Below are positions 23,305 to 35,890 of a stretch of DNA of 64,000 bases, in pieces. Within the stretch, counting starts at the first letter, position 1. Every line of letters starts with the position of its first letter. The notes beneath the pieces were generated by a model, which made no database searches, was not told where the DNA came from, and worked only from the letters and a program-made list of their open reading frames with translations. Source of the stretch: Euphorbia lathyris (lineage: Eukaryota; Streptophyta; Magnoliopsida; Malpighiales; Euphorbiaceae); contig NC_088911.1 of assembly GCF_963576675.1 (NCBI RefSeq), positions 76,413,256-76,477,255 of the forward strand. Reading direction: 5' to 3'. The translations under genes and the position numbers were made by a program.

Positions 23305-26300
23305 GGTGTACATTGCTTTATTAATTACTCATCCGTTTATCTAAACCCTTGAACGAAGAAAGGAAAAATGTGATCTTCAGGGCCTCATTGCGAAAAAGGA
23401 GTAAATAGCTAAGCGCTAAATCTTCTTCTTCCCACGTCGGTTCACTCACTTTTTGTCCTTCTACACACTTATCTCCGGGAGTCGCCGGAACTCAGATCTA
23501 GTTCTCAGAAATCCGCTGACTCGTGCATATGCAACCAGGTTATTATTTCAGATCCATTTCTCTGAAACTATGTCTCTATGTATTGCAATTTACGTGTAGA
23601 TTGGTTAAATTGAGATAGGGAGGATTTGATCTTGAACCCTAATTCCCCCTCTTCTACCCCATAGCTGATTTCCCCAATCCCTGGTAATTAAAATTGATTT
23701 CTGCAAAAACTCAATCTCGCCTCTTATTTCCTTCTCTTCGCTTCAATTATGTGCGGGTTGCAGTATAACTTTAGCATTGCTGGTTGAAGGGTTAAGATTG
23801 TTGTTTGTGATGTTTGATGCCAACTCTTTGTTCACTCTCTTTGCTTTCCGAATCTCATTACAATCCTTGCTACTCTCCACTTTGATTTAATGAGATTTTT
23901 TGTTGAGGTGACAAATAGAGCTGCTATTGTCTATTCAAATAAAATGAAATCTGAATATAGTTTATAGCTGTGGTTTTTTGTTCGATCAGTTGGGTTAAGT
24001 ATAAAAATAATAGTCTCTCCTGTTGGAGTGGTTTTAGGTCTTCTCTTCTGAGAAGTTTTTTCGTAGTTTTATTAATGAGTGTCTTGAGCTGGAACTGTCG
24101 TGGGCTAGGCAACCCACGCACAGTTAGCGTATTGAAGGATCTTGTAAGGATCCATAGGCCTATGATCAAAGAAGACAAGATGAGAGCGGTTGGCAGGAAA
24201 ATTGGGTATGGAGGGTCTTTTATGGTTAACGGACAAGGTCACGGGGGTGGATTAGCATTATTCTGGAAAGACAATCTGTCAGTTTCCATTCAATCTTCTT
24301 CCATCAATCACATTAGTGCTTTAATAACACTCCCAAGCGGTCCTAAATTCAAGTTAACTGGTTTTTATGGCTTCCCTGAAAGGCAAAGGTGGAGAGATTC
24401 TTGGAAGTTGCTGCGATCCCTCAAGGACCAACATGATCTCGCCTGGTGTTGCATCGGGGACTTTAACGATATCCTTTGTTCACAAGAAAAGCGGGGGGGG
24501 GGGGGGGGGAGACCCCAACCCAACTGGTTGATGGAAGGTTTTAAAGAATCCGTGGAGGACTCTGGCCTAACTACAGTTAGTATGATTGGTCATCCATTCA
24601 CTTGGGAGGTCAGGCGAGGTTCAGATAGGTGGATTGAAGAAAGACTAGATCGGGCTTTTGTTAATATCAGGTGGAAAGAGACTTTCGCGGAAACTAATTC
24701 GAGGAATCTTGTTACTGTCTCGTCGGATCACTCGGCAATCCTCTTAGAATGTAAGGTTTGGATATAAGGCTCTAGTATTAAACGCTTTAGATTCAAAAAT
24801 GCTTGGTTATGAGAGCAAGCTTGTGCGAAAATTGTGAACGAAGCGTGGAAGTCGGCCCCAGATGGCAATATTACAAAAAAAAATCGTTGTGTGCTCAGAG
24901 GCTCTCAAGAAGTGGAGTTCGACCTTAGAATTGAATTTCAGTCGGTTATTAAATGCCTTTTGAGTTCAGATGCAAGAAGTTAAGGGGAGACGTGATGCTT
25001 ATGGTGTGGATAGGTTCAAACAAGCTGCAAAAGCATATGCTGAGACACTAATGAAGCAGGAGGACTTCTGGAAACAACGGGCCAAATTGTTGTGGTTACA
25101 AGATGGAGATTCTAATTCTAAATATTCCCACGCATATGCTACGGATAGGAGGAAAAAGAACAGTTTCTCACAACTTAGAGATTCGGATGGAAATTGGCGA
25201 ACGAATGGCAACGGGCTGGACGATCTGTTAGTAGATTATTTCAGGGATATTTTTACAAGCCAAGGAAACAATGATGCAGCTCTGTTCCCATTTATACAAG
25301 TAAGAGTAACAAGAGAGCAGAATGATCAGCTATCTCAAAGGTTTTCTAAGGAGGAAGTAAAAGTGTAATATCCCGAATTTCAGGGATGCGTTTGAAAAAA
25401 AAATCTAATTATTTTTTTATATAATATTAGAACCTTTAGTATATGTTTACTACTAAAATATTGATGATCTCGAAAAAAAAAGAGAGAATTAAATCAGTAC
25501 AAGTTTTGATTAATTAATTATTTAATTAATAATATATTTCATATAAAATAGAATCCACTAACCCTTATCCTTCTCCTAAATTTAAGCCTTCCATTTTACT
25601 TAAACTACCCAACCTCCTAACAAATTAGTAAATAAATAAAACAAAATCAGCTTTCTCTGCGCCAAAAGCTATTGATACACCTGAACATCAAATTGCAAAA
25701 GGAATTTCTCTAACTCTTCAAAAAGAAAAAGGTAATTTAGTTTTTTTTTTTTATAGTTGTTGTTCTTTTATAAAACATATTTTCATATTTTTATATATAA
25801 TATTTGATTTCACTAAACTCGTATTTTAATACCGTTTGTTATATTAATTCACTTGATCCCCCAATAGTTTAGTTTGACTCAATTTTATTTGGGTTGTTGA
25901 TTTTATTAAGTATGATAGAAAATTTTGGAGTAATTTTAGTTGGATTGATTGAATATGAAATTTGACGGTATTCAGATGGATTGAGAAAATTGATAACTAA
26001 GCTTTGGATCTGACTATTATTTGGAGTTCGAGGTGAGTGGTAATTATGGTTCATGACACTATTTGTTTGATTTTGAAATCTCTAGCATGAAATCTGTTTG
26101 ATAAAAATATTTTGTTCAGTCCTTTGGTAATTAATATTAAAAAGTTTGATAAATACAATTCTATCCGATTTTTAAATTTATCTCCTATTTTCGTTCTTGA
26201 ACTTTCCTGAAAATGTTATTTGTTCAAAATAGCCCTTATTCTAGTTAGATGATAAAATATTTTCTTGAACTTAAACTTATTTGTCAAATATTCTTTGCAT

Positions 26301-29300
26301 TAGAGCTTAGGCTTCTGGGAACAGGCCTTTTATACATTAGTTTTTTTTTATATCATTTATTTTATTTGGAAAGGTAAAACTCTTTTGAGATTATATTTAA
26401 TTCTGATAATCGATTAATTTATTTGTTACCGTTTGTATTGAAAATCTGAAATTTTATTTGAATTCTGTCATCTGGATATTTTAAGTTATTTGAAAAAAAT
26501 ATTATGAGATATAATTTACACATTTTGAAACCGGTACATGTGCTCAGTATTATCTGTATCTGTTTTCATGTCTCACTGACCTTCATATTAGGCTTGCATT
26601 ATTTGTTATTGTTTTATCTATGTATCTGTTTGTCTGTGTGTCGGTAGTATTAGAATCATGCATAAGGTCGGTGAAGACATTCTGTATCTGAATCTGGTAG
26701 CGCTACCATCTGTATCTGTTATCTGGCCTTTGGTGATGTGGAATATCATCACTCTGATGTTACTGTACCGTGGTTTTGATAATTTCTGTAATTTATTATT
26801 ATTATTCGATTTACTTGATTTGAGTAATTATCGCAATATTATTTGATTTCTCTGCACCATTATGTTTGATAAATTCTGAAAACAAATTTGAAACTTATCT
26901 GCATATCTGCCTGTTCCCCGTCTGTTGTGCTATGATTATCACTCACTGAGATTTTCGCTCGCATAGACGGAAATCTCATACCACGTTGATTTTATATTTT
27001 TCAGATTAAGATCTCTATAGCTGCGCAGACATATGGGTTCGATATTGAAGGAGGATATTGTTAGGTAGATATTATTATTGTATGTATTTGGAGACTTTTG
27101 GATATTTTGTGGTATATATTTTTGTACAGTTTAAGATGTTTAATCATGTTAGAAGGTTTTATTAGTTAGATAAGTATTGTTTTTGAAATTAAATTTGAGG
27201 CTAGCATAGGTTAAGGTAATCTTAATTTATGCGCCGGTCATGGCCAGGTTCGGGTCGTGACAAAAAGAGGCTTGTTTTTCCATGCATCCGGATAAAAGTC
27301 CGGGTCCTGACGGGCTGAATCCGGCATTTTATCAACATTTTTGGAACATAGTAGGGGATGATGTGTGCGAGGTATGCTTCTCTATTCTCGGGACTAGAAA
27401 ACTCCCACAGAAGTTGAATGATACCCTGATCGTTCTTATTCCGAAGATTAGTAATCCTGAACAATTTACGGCCTATAGCACTGTGCAATGTCCTACTCAA
27501 AATCCTCTAAAAAATGTTGGCGAATCGTCTCAAAGCAATCCTTCCATCCATTATCTCAAGTACACAAAGTGCGTTTATTAAAGGAAGATTGATTTCCGAT
27601 AACATTATTGTGGCCTATGAGACAATTCATAAACTCCGCGGACTAAAATATGGTAAACATGGTACGGCTGCCCTAAAACTAGATATGAGTAAAGCCTACG
27701 ATAGAAACGAATGGGGTTTTCTAGAGAATATGTTACGGAAATTAGGATTCATAGACAGATGGATTCAATGGATAATGTTGTTGGTGTCTACTGTGTCCTA
27801 TATGGTAGTTCAAGATGGTAGAGAAATTGGCCCGATAATTCCAAAGAGAGGACTGAGACTAGGAGATCCCATCTCCCCATTCCTGTTTCTGATCTGTGCT
27901 GATGGGCTTTCGGCACTGCTAGCTGCAAAGGAGCAAGCATGTCGAATTCACAGCTCTCAGGTATCATGTAATGCTCCTAAGGTGTCACACCTCTTCTTCG
28001 CCGATGATAGCTATTTATTCTTCCGGGCTAATGTGAATGAGGCAAAGGAGGTTCAAGCCTGTCTACAATGTTACGAACAGGCATCAGGTCAGTGTGTCAA
28101 CTTTCAGAAATCCTCCGTATTTTTTAGTGGCAATACGAAGATTGATGCTAGATCAGCGGTGTGTAATGAACTTGGAGTCTCTGAAGTCAATGACATGGGC
28201 TTTTATTTAGGAGCACCGATTATAGTAAGAAGAAGCAAAATGCAAACATTTGGCTTCTTAAAAGATAGAGCATGGAAACGCATTAATAATTGGTAAGAGA
28301 AATACATGTCACGTGCCAGAAAGGAAGTCCTCATCAAATCTGTGCTTCAATCGATCCCAACCTATCTGATGAGCATCTTCCTCATGCCAAAGGAATTCTG
28401 TGATGACTTTAATAAAATGCTGAACAGGTTTTGGTGGAACTCATCAGGATCATCATCTTCTGGGCTTCATTGGAAATCTTGGGAGAACCTTTGCTGGCCT
28501 AAATCAAGCGGATGACTCGGGTTCAGAAATACCCACCTATTCAACCTTGCCTTACTTGCAAAACAAAGTTGGAGGATATTGCAGAATCCGGATTCACTGG
28601 TGACTCAAATACTTAAGGCTCGATATTTTCCTAACTCTGATTTTTTGCAGGCTCCTTTGGGTCATAACCCTTCCTTTGTGTGGAGGAGCATCCTGGCGGG
28701 ACGTGAATTGCTTGTGATGGGTCTCCGAAGGAAAATTGGGAATGGTGAAACCAGCGCAATCTGGAGCTCCCCGTGGCTTCTTGATGATTCCCTCTCGCTC
28801 CCTACCAGCCCTCTCGATACCACACTGCCTACTGGTCTGGTGAAGGATCTGCTAAATGAAAATGGCGCTTGGAACCTTGATCTCATCAGTAGTATCTTTA
28901 ATAGAAGGGATGTCCAGTTGATCTGTTCAATTCCGGCGCGAAGGAGGTAGTGTGAGGTTGACTGGTTCTGGCCTGACGAAAAGTCCGGTAATTACTGAGT
29001 AAAGAGTGGTTATCTCAAAGCACTTGGATCCCGCCCTTCTAACACGGCAAATCTCTCTATGATTAACTGGAACTTAATCTGGAATTTACAGGTGGCCCCA
29101 AAAGTTAAAAACTGTTTATGGAGGATCTGCACAAGCTGCTTATCGACTATGAGTAACCTGGCATCCCGGCGAAGCTCCCTCCCAAACTGTTGTCCAATAT
29201 GCAACGCTTATGGGAAGACGATCTTCATGTGTTTATCAGCTGTCCGCGAGCCTACCGAGTGTGGCAAATCTTCTTTCAGGACAATAGGATAGCGACGGTC

Positions 29301-30042
29301 ACAGATCTCATCTTCTGGCTTTCAAATTGCATCGGAGGGGTATCAGGGACGGGAAATGAAGTAGCGATGCTTTGCTGGAGTATTTGGAAAGCGCAGAACG
29401 ATAAGGTTTGGAATAACAGGGAATAGACACCAGAGGAAATCCACTGTATGGAATTATCGGAATTGCATGACTGGAGAGAAGCTCAAATCGTCAATCTAAA
29501 ACACCCCCAGCCACAGTCGGTCGTAATCGCAAAATGAAAGAAACCGTCGGAAGGAAGCTATGTGTGTAATATTGACGCTGGTGTGGATGACCAGAATAAA
29601 TTCAGCTCCTATGGGTGTCTGCTAAGGGATCATCAGGGTAGATGTTTTGCTGCTAAAATGGGGTACCTTGCGGATGTCACGGATCCCCCGTTGGCAGAGG
29701 CAATGGCGGTAAGAGAGGCCCTGTCCTGGATTAAGGATTTTAACCTCAGCCATGTGGAGGTCCAATCAGATTGTCTCGTGGTTATTAGTTCCATACATCA
29801 GCAAAAACGTCAATTATCTTATTTATCGAATGTAGTGAATGACTGTTGTGATTTGTTAAGAGCCTTGAACTCATGTTCAGTCTCCTATGTAAAACATTCA
29901 GCGAATTTAGCAGCTCATAGCTTAGCTAAGGCTGTTACATTTAGATCTGTTCGTGGTGAGTGGGCCTGTCCACCACCGATTATTTTTGACATTCTCGCTT
30001 CTGATCTTAGTTAATAAAGTTTACCTTATTTCAAAAAAAAAA
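23305..30042 (+). mobile_element. L1-like LINE, plus strand, bounded by a target duplication, without ORF1
   Basis: GTAACATAAAAAAA flanks the element (23291-23304 and from 30043), with a poly(A) run at 30033-30042. After a leader of about 770 bp, an ATG at 24075 opens the endonuclease frame (S-W-N-C-R-G-L-G at the start, G-D-F-N-D near 24465, S-D-H-S near 24730). The RT lies at 27280-28510 (P-G-P-D-G, L-D-M-S-K-A-Y-D, F-F-A-D-D at about 28000), with the F-W-W-N segment near 28430, a C-x-x-C zinc tail near 29190, and RNase H at 29562-30014 (N-I-D-A-G, final H-S-A-N-x-A-A-H). The endonuclease lacks the usual E-T-K segment, which holds a metal-binding glutamate. Several stops and frameshifts are present. 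A gypsy-type solo LTR splits it at 25364-27262. Confidence 0.87.
25364..27262 (+). mobile_element. Solo LTR (1,899 bp), gypsy type, inside the LINE
   Basis: Starts TGTAATATCCCGAATTTC and ends GGGTCGTGACA, flanked by perfect 5-bp duplications AAAAG (25359-25363 and 27263-27267). The TGTAATATCCCG start fits plant Ty3/gypsy LTRs. The LINE reading frame resumes on the far side with the conserved P-D-K-S-P-G-P-D-G segment. No gag or pol remains. The LTR is younger than the LINE. Confidence 0.9.
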
Positions 30043-30088
30043 GTAACATAAAAAAAATTGTTCAAAAAAAAGTAACATAAAAATTAAT

Positions 30089-30160
30089 TGGTTCAGTTGG
30101 TATAAGCAAGTGGTTTGTGATTCTAATTAAGTTTGTGGTTTGAGGTTTGAATCTCCTCCT
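30089..30160 (+). mobile_element. tRNA-derived SINE-like head
   Basis: TGGTTCAGTTGG (30089-30100) resembles a Pol III box A and GGTTTGAATCT (30144-30154) a box B, spaced as in tRNA-derived SINEs. There is no tRNA cloverleaf or CCA, so it is not a tRNA gene. The 3' end merges into the tandemly duplicated region. Confidence 0.45.
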
Positions 30161-31912
30161 CCTCATTTCTATTATTATCAAATATTTTATTTATGTATTC
30201 AATAAGAAAAATAACCATTTAATCTTTTCTAAAAAAAATTATTATCTCATTTCAATTTTTTTTTGTTAGATTTGATTGTCAATACAGTAAAACCTCTATA
30301 TAGGAATACTCTATATAGGAATAACCTCTATTTTGTTATAAAAAAAACTCGGTCCCAACTTGGGCCAGGTATAAATAGGAATAACCTCTCAAACGTTATT
30401 TGTTATACATTTTTCAAGTCCCACCTTTAGAAACTATGCCTCTATATAGTAATAATTATATATTTTTATGTATATATATTAAGAATTCAAACTAAATTAT
30501 AAAATATTAAAAAAAACTATTGAAATTATCTATGAGTTGGAAACACAACTACAACTTGAAATTATAAATATTTAGTATTCCCATTAATGTTTACATTTTT
30601 TCCATAAAACTCTTCCAATTATCTATAGTAGCAAATATAAAAACTAAATCAATGTGTCAAACAACTTTACATAAATATTTTCTGAATAATAATAATTAGA
30701 GAGTTCTTGTCATTGTTAAAAATTTAAAATTTTATGTGTTAAGAAATTTTATTATACCAAACTCTATTTAGTAATAACCTCTCAATTGTTATACAAATAG
30801 CTCGGTCCCAAGTGTATTATTATATAGAGGTTTTACTGTATACATATTCAATATGAAAAATAATATATTTATAGCAAAAAAAACATAATTAAACTCTGAA
30901 CTTTGACTGTTTTAAGGATTGAGCCTCTGATCATTTATTTTTCCACATTGATCATTGATTCTATTATAGATTAGACTCTTATTTAACTTTAGAATCGCCA
31001 AATCGATCTTCTCATCTCCTAAACTCGATGGAAAATTTAAATAAGGGATAAATCTATAACAAAATCAGTGATAAAAGGCTCAATGTGAAAAAATAATCGA
31101 TCAAGAGCTTGATCCTTAAAACAGGTAAAGTTCAGAGGCTTAATTATGTTTTCTGCATGTATTTATTTACTTCTTTCAATTTTACATGACATAGATACTT
31201 CTTATTTTATTACATAAATAATTCTAGTTAGTATACTCGCTCCTCCTCATTTCTATTATTATCAAATATATTTTTCCCTTCCCATCCCATTTTATCACTA
31301 TCATTTTTTTGTTTTTTTAAATCAAAATTATCAATTATCAAATATTTTTTCCCTTCTCACCCCATTTTATTACTATCATTTTTTTTGTTAAATAAAAATT
31401 TTCAATTTATTTACGTATTCAATAAGAAAAATAACCATTTAATCTTTTCTAAAAAAAATTTATTATCTCATTTCAATTTTTTTCTCTTAAATTTAATTGT
31501 CAATATATATATTCAATATGAAAAATAATATATTTATAGCAAAAATCATAATTAAACTCTGAACTTTGGCTATTTTAAGGATTAAGCCCCTGATCATTTA
31601 TGTTTCTACATTGAATGCTTGATCATTGATTCTATTATGGATTAGGCTCTTATTTAACTTTAGAATCGCCAAATCGATCTTTTCATCTCCTAAACTCGAC
31701 AGAAAATTTAAATAAGGGTCAAATTCATAACAAAATCAATGATAAAGGGCTCAATATGAAAAAAATAATCGATCAGGAGCTTGATCTTTAAAACATGTAA
31801 AGTTCAGGGGCTTAATTATGCTTTCTGCCTATATTTATTTACTTCTTTCAATTTTATATGACATAGATACTTGTTATTTTAGTACATAAATAATTCTAGT
31901 TAGTATACTCGC
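30154..31912 (+). repeat. Tandem duplication of an AT-rich segment
   Basis: Copy A (about 30154-31238) and copy B (about 31239-31912) share long stretches, such as AATCGCCAAATCGATCTT at 30992 and 31663 and TTCTAGTTAGTATACTCGCT at 31222 and 31893. Copy A contains the MITE 30285-30838 and copy B does not. Copy B has its own small internal duplication of a CCCATTTTAT...ACTATCATTTT stretch (about 31285-31385). No coding function is seen. Confidence 0.8.
30285..30838. mobile_element. Emigrant-type MITE, 554 bp, TA target
   Basis: Ends are CAGTAAAACCTCTATATAGG and CCTATATAGAGGTTTTACTG-like inverted repeats, flanked by TA (30283-30284, 30839-30840). CTCGGTCCCAA occurs near both ends. The unoccupied site is visible in copy B of the tandem duplication (about 31500-31512), proving the boundaries. 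Emigrant-type MITEs are thought to be mobilised by pogo-like (Tc1/mariner) transposases; none is encoded here. Confidence 0.88.
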
Positions 31913-32429
31913 TACTACTGCACTACCACTTTAGTTTTTATGTAGAAAATATTGCAATTTTAAATAACCTTTACGAGTTGATTAAAAATGAGTTCTTTTC
32001 ATTAACATGAAATGTGCAACTTCAAACTATATTGAGTGACCAGAACAGTGGAGGTAGCGAGGATAGAACAAGAAATTACATATAAAAAACCTCATTTTTG
32101 CCAATTAAGCTCGAAACTGTACCAATTGATAAACGTTAGGTTTAAAATTGCACTATTTTATGCATGAATGCTGATTGCTCTCTCCTAATAACCATATGAC
32201 TAAATTTGTACCTTATCCTTTGTAATAATAAAAAAATTCATTTGACCTACAACTAAAAAAAAAAGTAGAATGTATATATAGAGGGCCCAAATTATCATCT
32301 CACCCCGAACCTCTAAAAGGTCAGGAACGGTCCTAATTTCAACATGGCATCACCGCGCATGGTTGGTTGTTTATGATATCTCAATTTGACTCAGCCAAAC
32401 ATATCTCAATTTGACTCAGCCAAACATTA

Positions 32430-32580
32430 GCTTTGCAGTGAATAAATTAGCCCAATTCACCACTGAGTATGCCATCTATCTTGGTCGAAATCTAATCTCA
32501 TGGAACTCGAAAAAGTAGAAATATATATGTTGCAAGATCCTCTACTGAAGCAGAGTTAGCTAATGGTGCATCTGAAAATT
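32430..32580 (+). mobile_element. Copia RNase H relic
   Basis: The translated stretch contains Y-L-G-R-N-L-I-S-W-N-S-K-K, then a short break, then A-R-S-S-T-E-A-E-like codons, the pattern of Copia RNase H (N-x-I-S-W-x-S-K-K-Q...S-S-T-E-A-E-Y). Stops interrupt it and no LTR or reverse transcriptase adjoins. A 25-bp direct repeat (two copies of ATCTCAATTTGACTCAGCC, about 32379 and 32404) lies just upstream. Confidence 0.6.
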
Positions 32581-32911
32581 GGGTGCTAATGACATGCAAC
32601 AGCTTTTGTCCAAGATTGTGTCATTAAGGGCTCACTTCATGTTCGTTAAGTTATGTAATCATTTAGTAACCTTGGAGAGCAGTTTAATTTAAAAGAAAAA
32701 GAAGAAGGAAATGACTTGATCATTTAATTAATGTATATGTATGAGAGAGAGAGGGTGGGATTGTAAAATTGAATTCTTAAAGGAATATATAGAGAGTGAT
32801 TCGTCCACTAGACACCACCACAAGATGCATATATATAAATAATAAAAACAAGAGTAGTGATTCATGATCAACTTCAATATTATTTTTACATAGTTTAGCA
32901 ATTATATGATT
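32581..32911 (-). other. 3' flank of the peroxidase gene
   Basis: No other gene is seen. The AT-rich sequence immediately below 32912 is the likely 3' untranslated region of the peroxidase. Confidence 0.4.
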
Positions 32912-34199
<1,288 letters not shown>

Positions 34200-34230
34200 T
34201 CATAAAATGAAGTTAATTCTATAAGTAAGT

Positions 34231-34240
34231 AGTATTTATA
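34231..34240 (-). promoter_or_regulatory. TATA box of the peroxidase gene
   Basis: Minus-strand TATAAATACT lies about 60 bp upstream of the ATG at 34171, suitable for a transcription start near 34205. The CACTA element inserted about 170 bp further upstream (right-hand side on this strand), separating the core promoter from its original distal region at 38162 onward. Confidence 0.55.
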
Positions 34241-34776
34241 CCCATTTGAGTAAAATTATTAACATTTGACATGTGGTTGTGATGTATGGCGGCTGTGCCT
34301 TGCCTAAAGGAATAGGAATGGTGCTTATTAGCATGTAAAAATACTAATATACAAAGGACCAAGTGGGTTCATGGTTATCAAACTCTATATGTATTATATG
34401 ATAAGTCACTACAACAAAAATGGGCTTTACCAGCCCTTTTTTAGGGGCTAAATTAATAAGCGCCGGAATGGGCTTACATAAAAAGGCCCATCCTCTAATA
34501 TTGGGGCGGATCTAAAAATAGCCCCAAAAGTAAATCTGTGGAAACCTTTTTGGTCATTTCCCTAATTTTATTCATCGTCTCTTTCATTCGCTTCAAAAAC
34601 TCTATCGCCCCTTCAACTACTTGATTTTGAGGGTTGTAATTGCATGTCCACTGATTTGATCTTCCCTTGAATCCTCTTCTATTTTCTTCTGACTGGTAAG
34701 CTTGATTTCGAGTTCTTCATTTCAATATCTTCAAAAATTGATGTATTTACATTTGGTAATTTTTCTTTTCGAGTTC

Positions 34777-35890
34777 GTCATGCTCCACCACATTCTTTGA
34801 ATGGCGTAGGCCGTGTCCTCGGTCGTCCGATGGAGGACGTCAAGGCCAGCTACAGTTTCGGCCGTGAGTTAGGTCGCGGGCAATTTGGTGTAACTTATCT
34901 TGTTACTCATAAGGAGACTAAACAGCAATTCGCCTGCAAATCGATTGCTACTCGGAGACTCGTTCACAAGGAAGACCTGGAGGATATCCGCCGTGAGGTT
35001 CAGATCATCCACCATCTCACCGGCTACAGGTCAGTAATCTAATTAATTTAGTGAAATTGATATGTATTTGGGGTATAAGATAAGTGCAATTTTGATTTTG
35101 GTGTTCTCTGTATTTTTGGGGGTAAATGTAATAGGAATATTGTAGAGCTGAAGGGAGCTTATGAGGATAAGCAATCGGTGAATCTGATTATGGAGCTCTG
35201 TGCAGGAGGAGAGTTGTTTGATCGGATTATTGAGAAAGGGCAGCGGCTGATCTGTGTAGGCAGATGGTGACTGTTGTGTGTGATTGTCATTCAATGGGAG
35301 TTATGCACAGAGATTTGAAGCTGGAAAACTTCCTTATGTTGAATACTGATGAAAATTCTCCTCTGAAGGCTACTGATTTTGGCCTTTCTGTGTTTTTCAA
35401 GACAGGTATAATTGTTTAACTTTGAAATTTGAAAGTAGGATTAAATTTTATTTCAGAATTAGGAAAACATTGATAATGATATAGTTGAGTTATTTTACGA
35501 GCCAAATCTGCTATGAAAAATCAATAGATGAATTTGTTCAAGAAGTTTCAGGCAGTTTCTGATTGAAACTATGGTTAATTAGGATATAGCAGAAAATTTT
35601 AATTGATAGATATAGCAGAACATTTTGACACCTTTATTTCTTACCATCCTAAGTTGTCTTCTCCCTCTATCCGTGCATGATGATGAATCAATGGTGAACT
35701 TCAGGTGTTCCCTATATTTATATATTAACACGAAAAAGAAATACTACTGTCATTTTCTAAGATACCGATGATCTTGAACTCAATGGTCTACATGTGATTA
35801 CAGGTGATGTTTTTAAGGATCTTGTTGGAAGTGCATACTATGTTTTTAAGGATCTTGTTGCTCCTGAAGTGCATACATGTGATTAATGAT
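34777..35890 (+). pseudogene. Calcium-dependent protein kinase fragment captured by CACTA
   Basis: Exon 1 (to 35029) encodes the start of a CDPK kinase domain: [12 protein letters not shown] (ATP loop), F-A-C-K-S-I (VAIK-type lysine), then D-I-R-R-E-V-Q-I. Exon 2 (35135-35404) continues [23 protein letters not shown], then H-R-D-L-K-L-E-N and D-F-G-L-S. Exon 3 (from 35804) has V-F-K-D-L-V-G-S-A-Y-Y-V, with a short duplication of TTTTTAAGGATCTTGTTG. Lesions: a deletion and frameshift near 35240, Pro to Leu in H-R-D-L-K-x-E-N, and the small duplication. The N-terminal variable region, most of the C-lobe, the autoinhibitory segment and all EF hands are missing. Introns are retained, so genomic DNA was captured. 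Confidence 0.87.

Larger units (their letters stand above)
23178..32335. mobile_element. Possible hAT-type element enclosing later insertions
   Basis: CAGGGCCGCCCTTGGGCTATG at 23178 and, reverse-complemented, TAGGACCGTTCCTGACC ending near 32335 could be degenerate terminal inverted repeats. Both ends also have GGGCCCAAA next to a TATATATA tract (23250-23275 and 32270-32292) in inverted orientation. CAGGGCCG-type ends are common among plant hAT elements. I found no 8-bp duplication, so the assignment is weak. The LINE, SINE-like sequence, MITE and tandem duplication between the ends would then all be insertions or rearrangements inside it. Confidence 0.35.

Noticed and set aside
30089..30160. 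tRNA gene on the plus strand
   Set aside because: Only box A- and B-like words are present; the arms do not fold and box B is degenerate.
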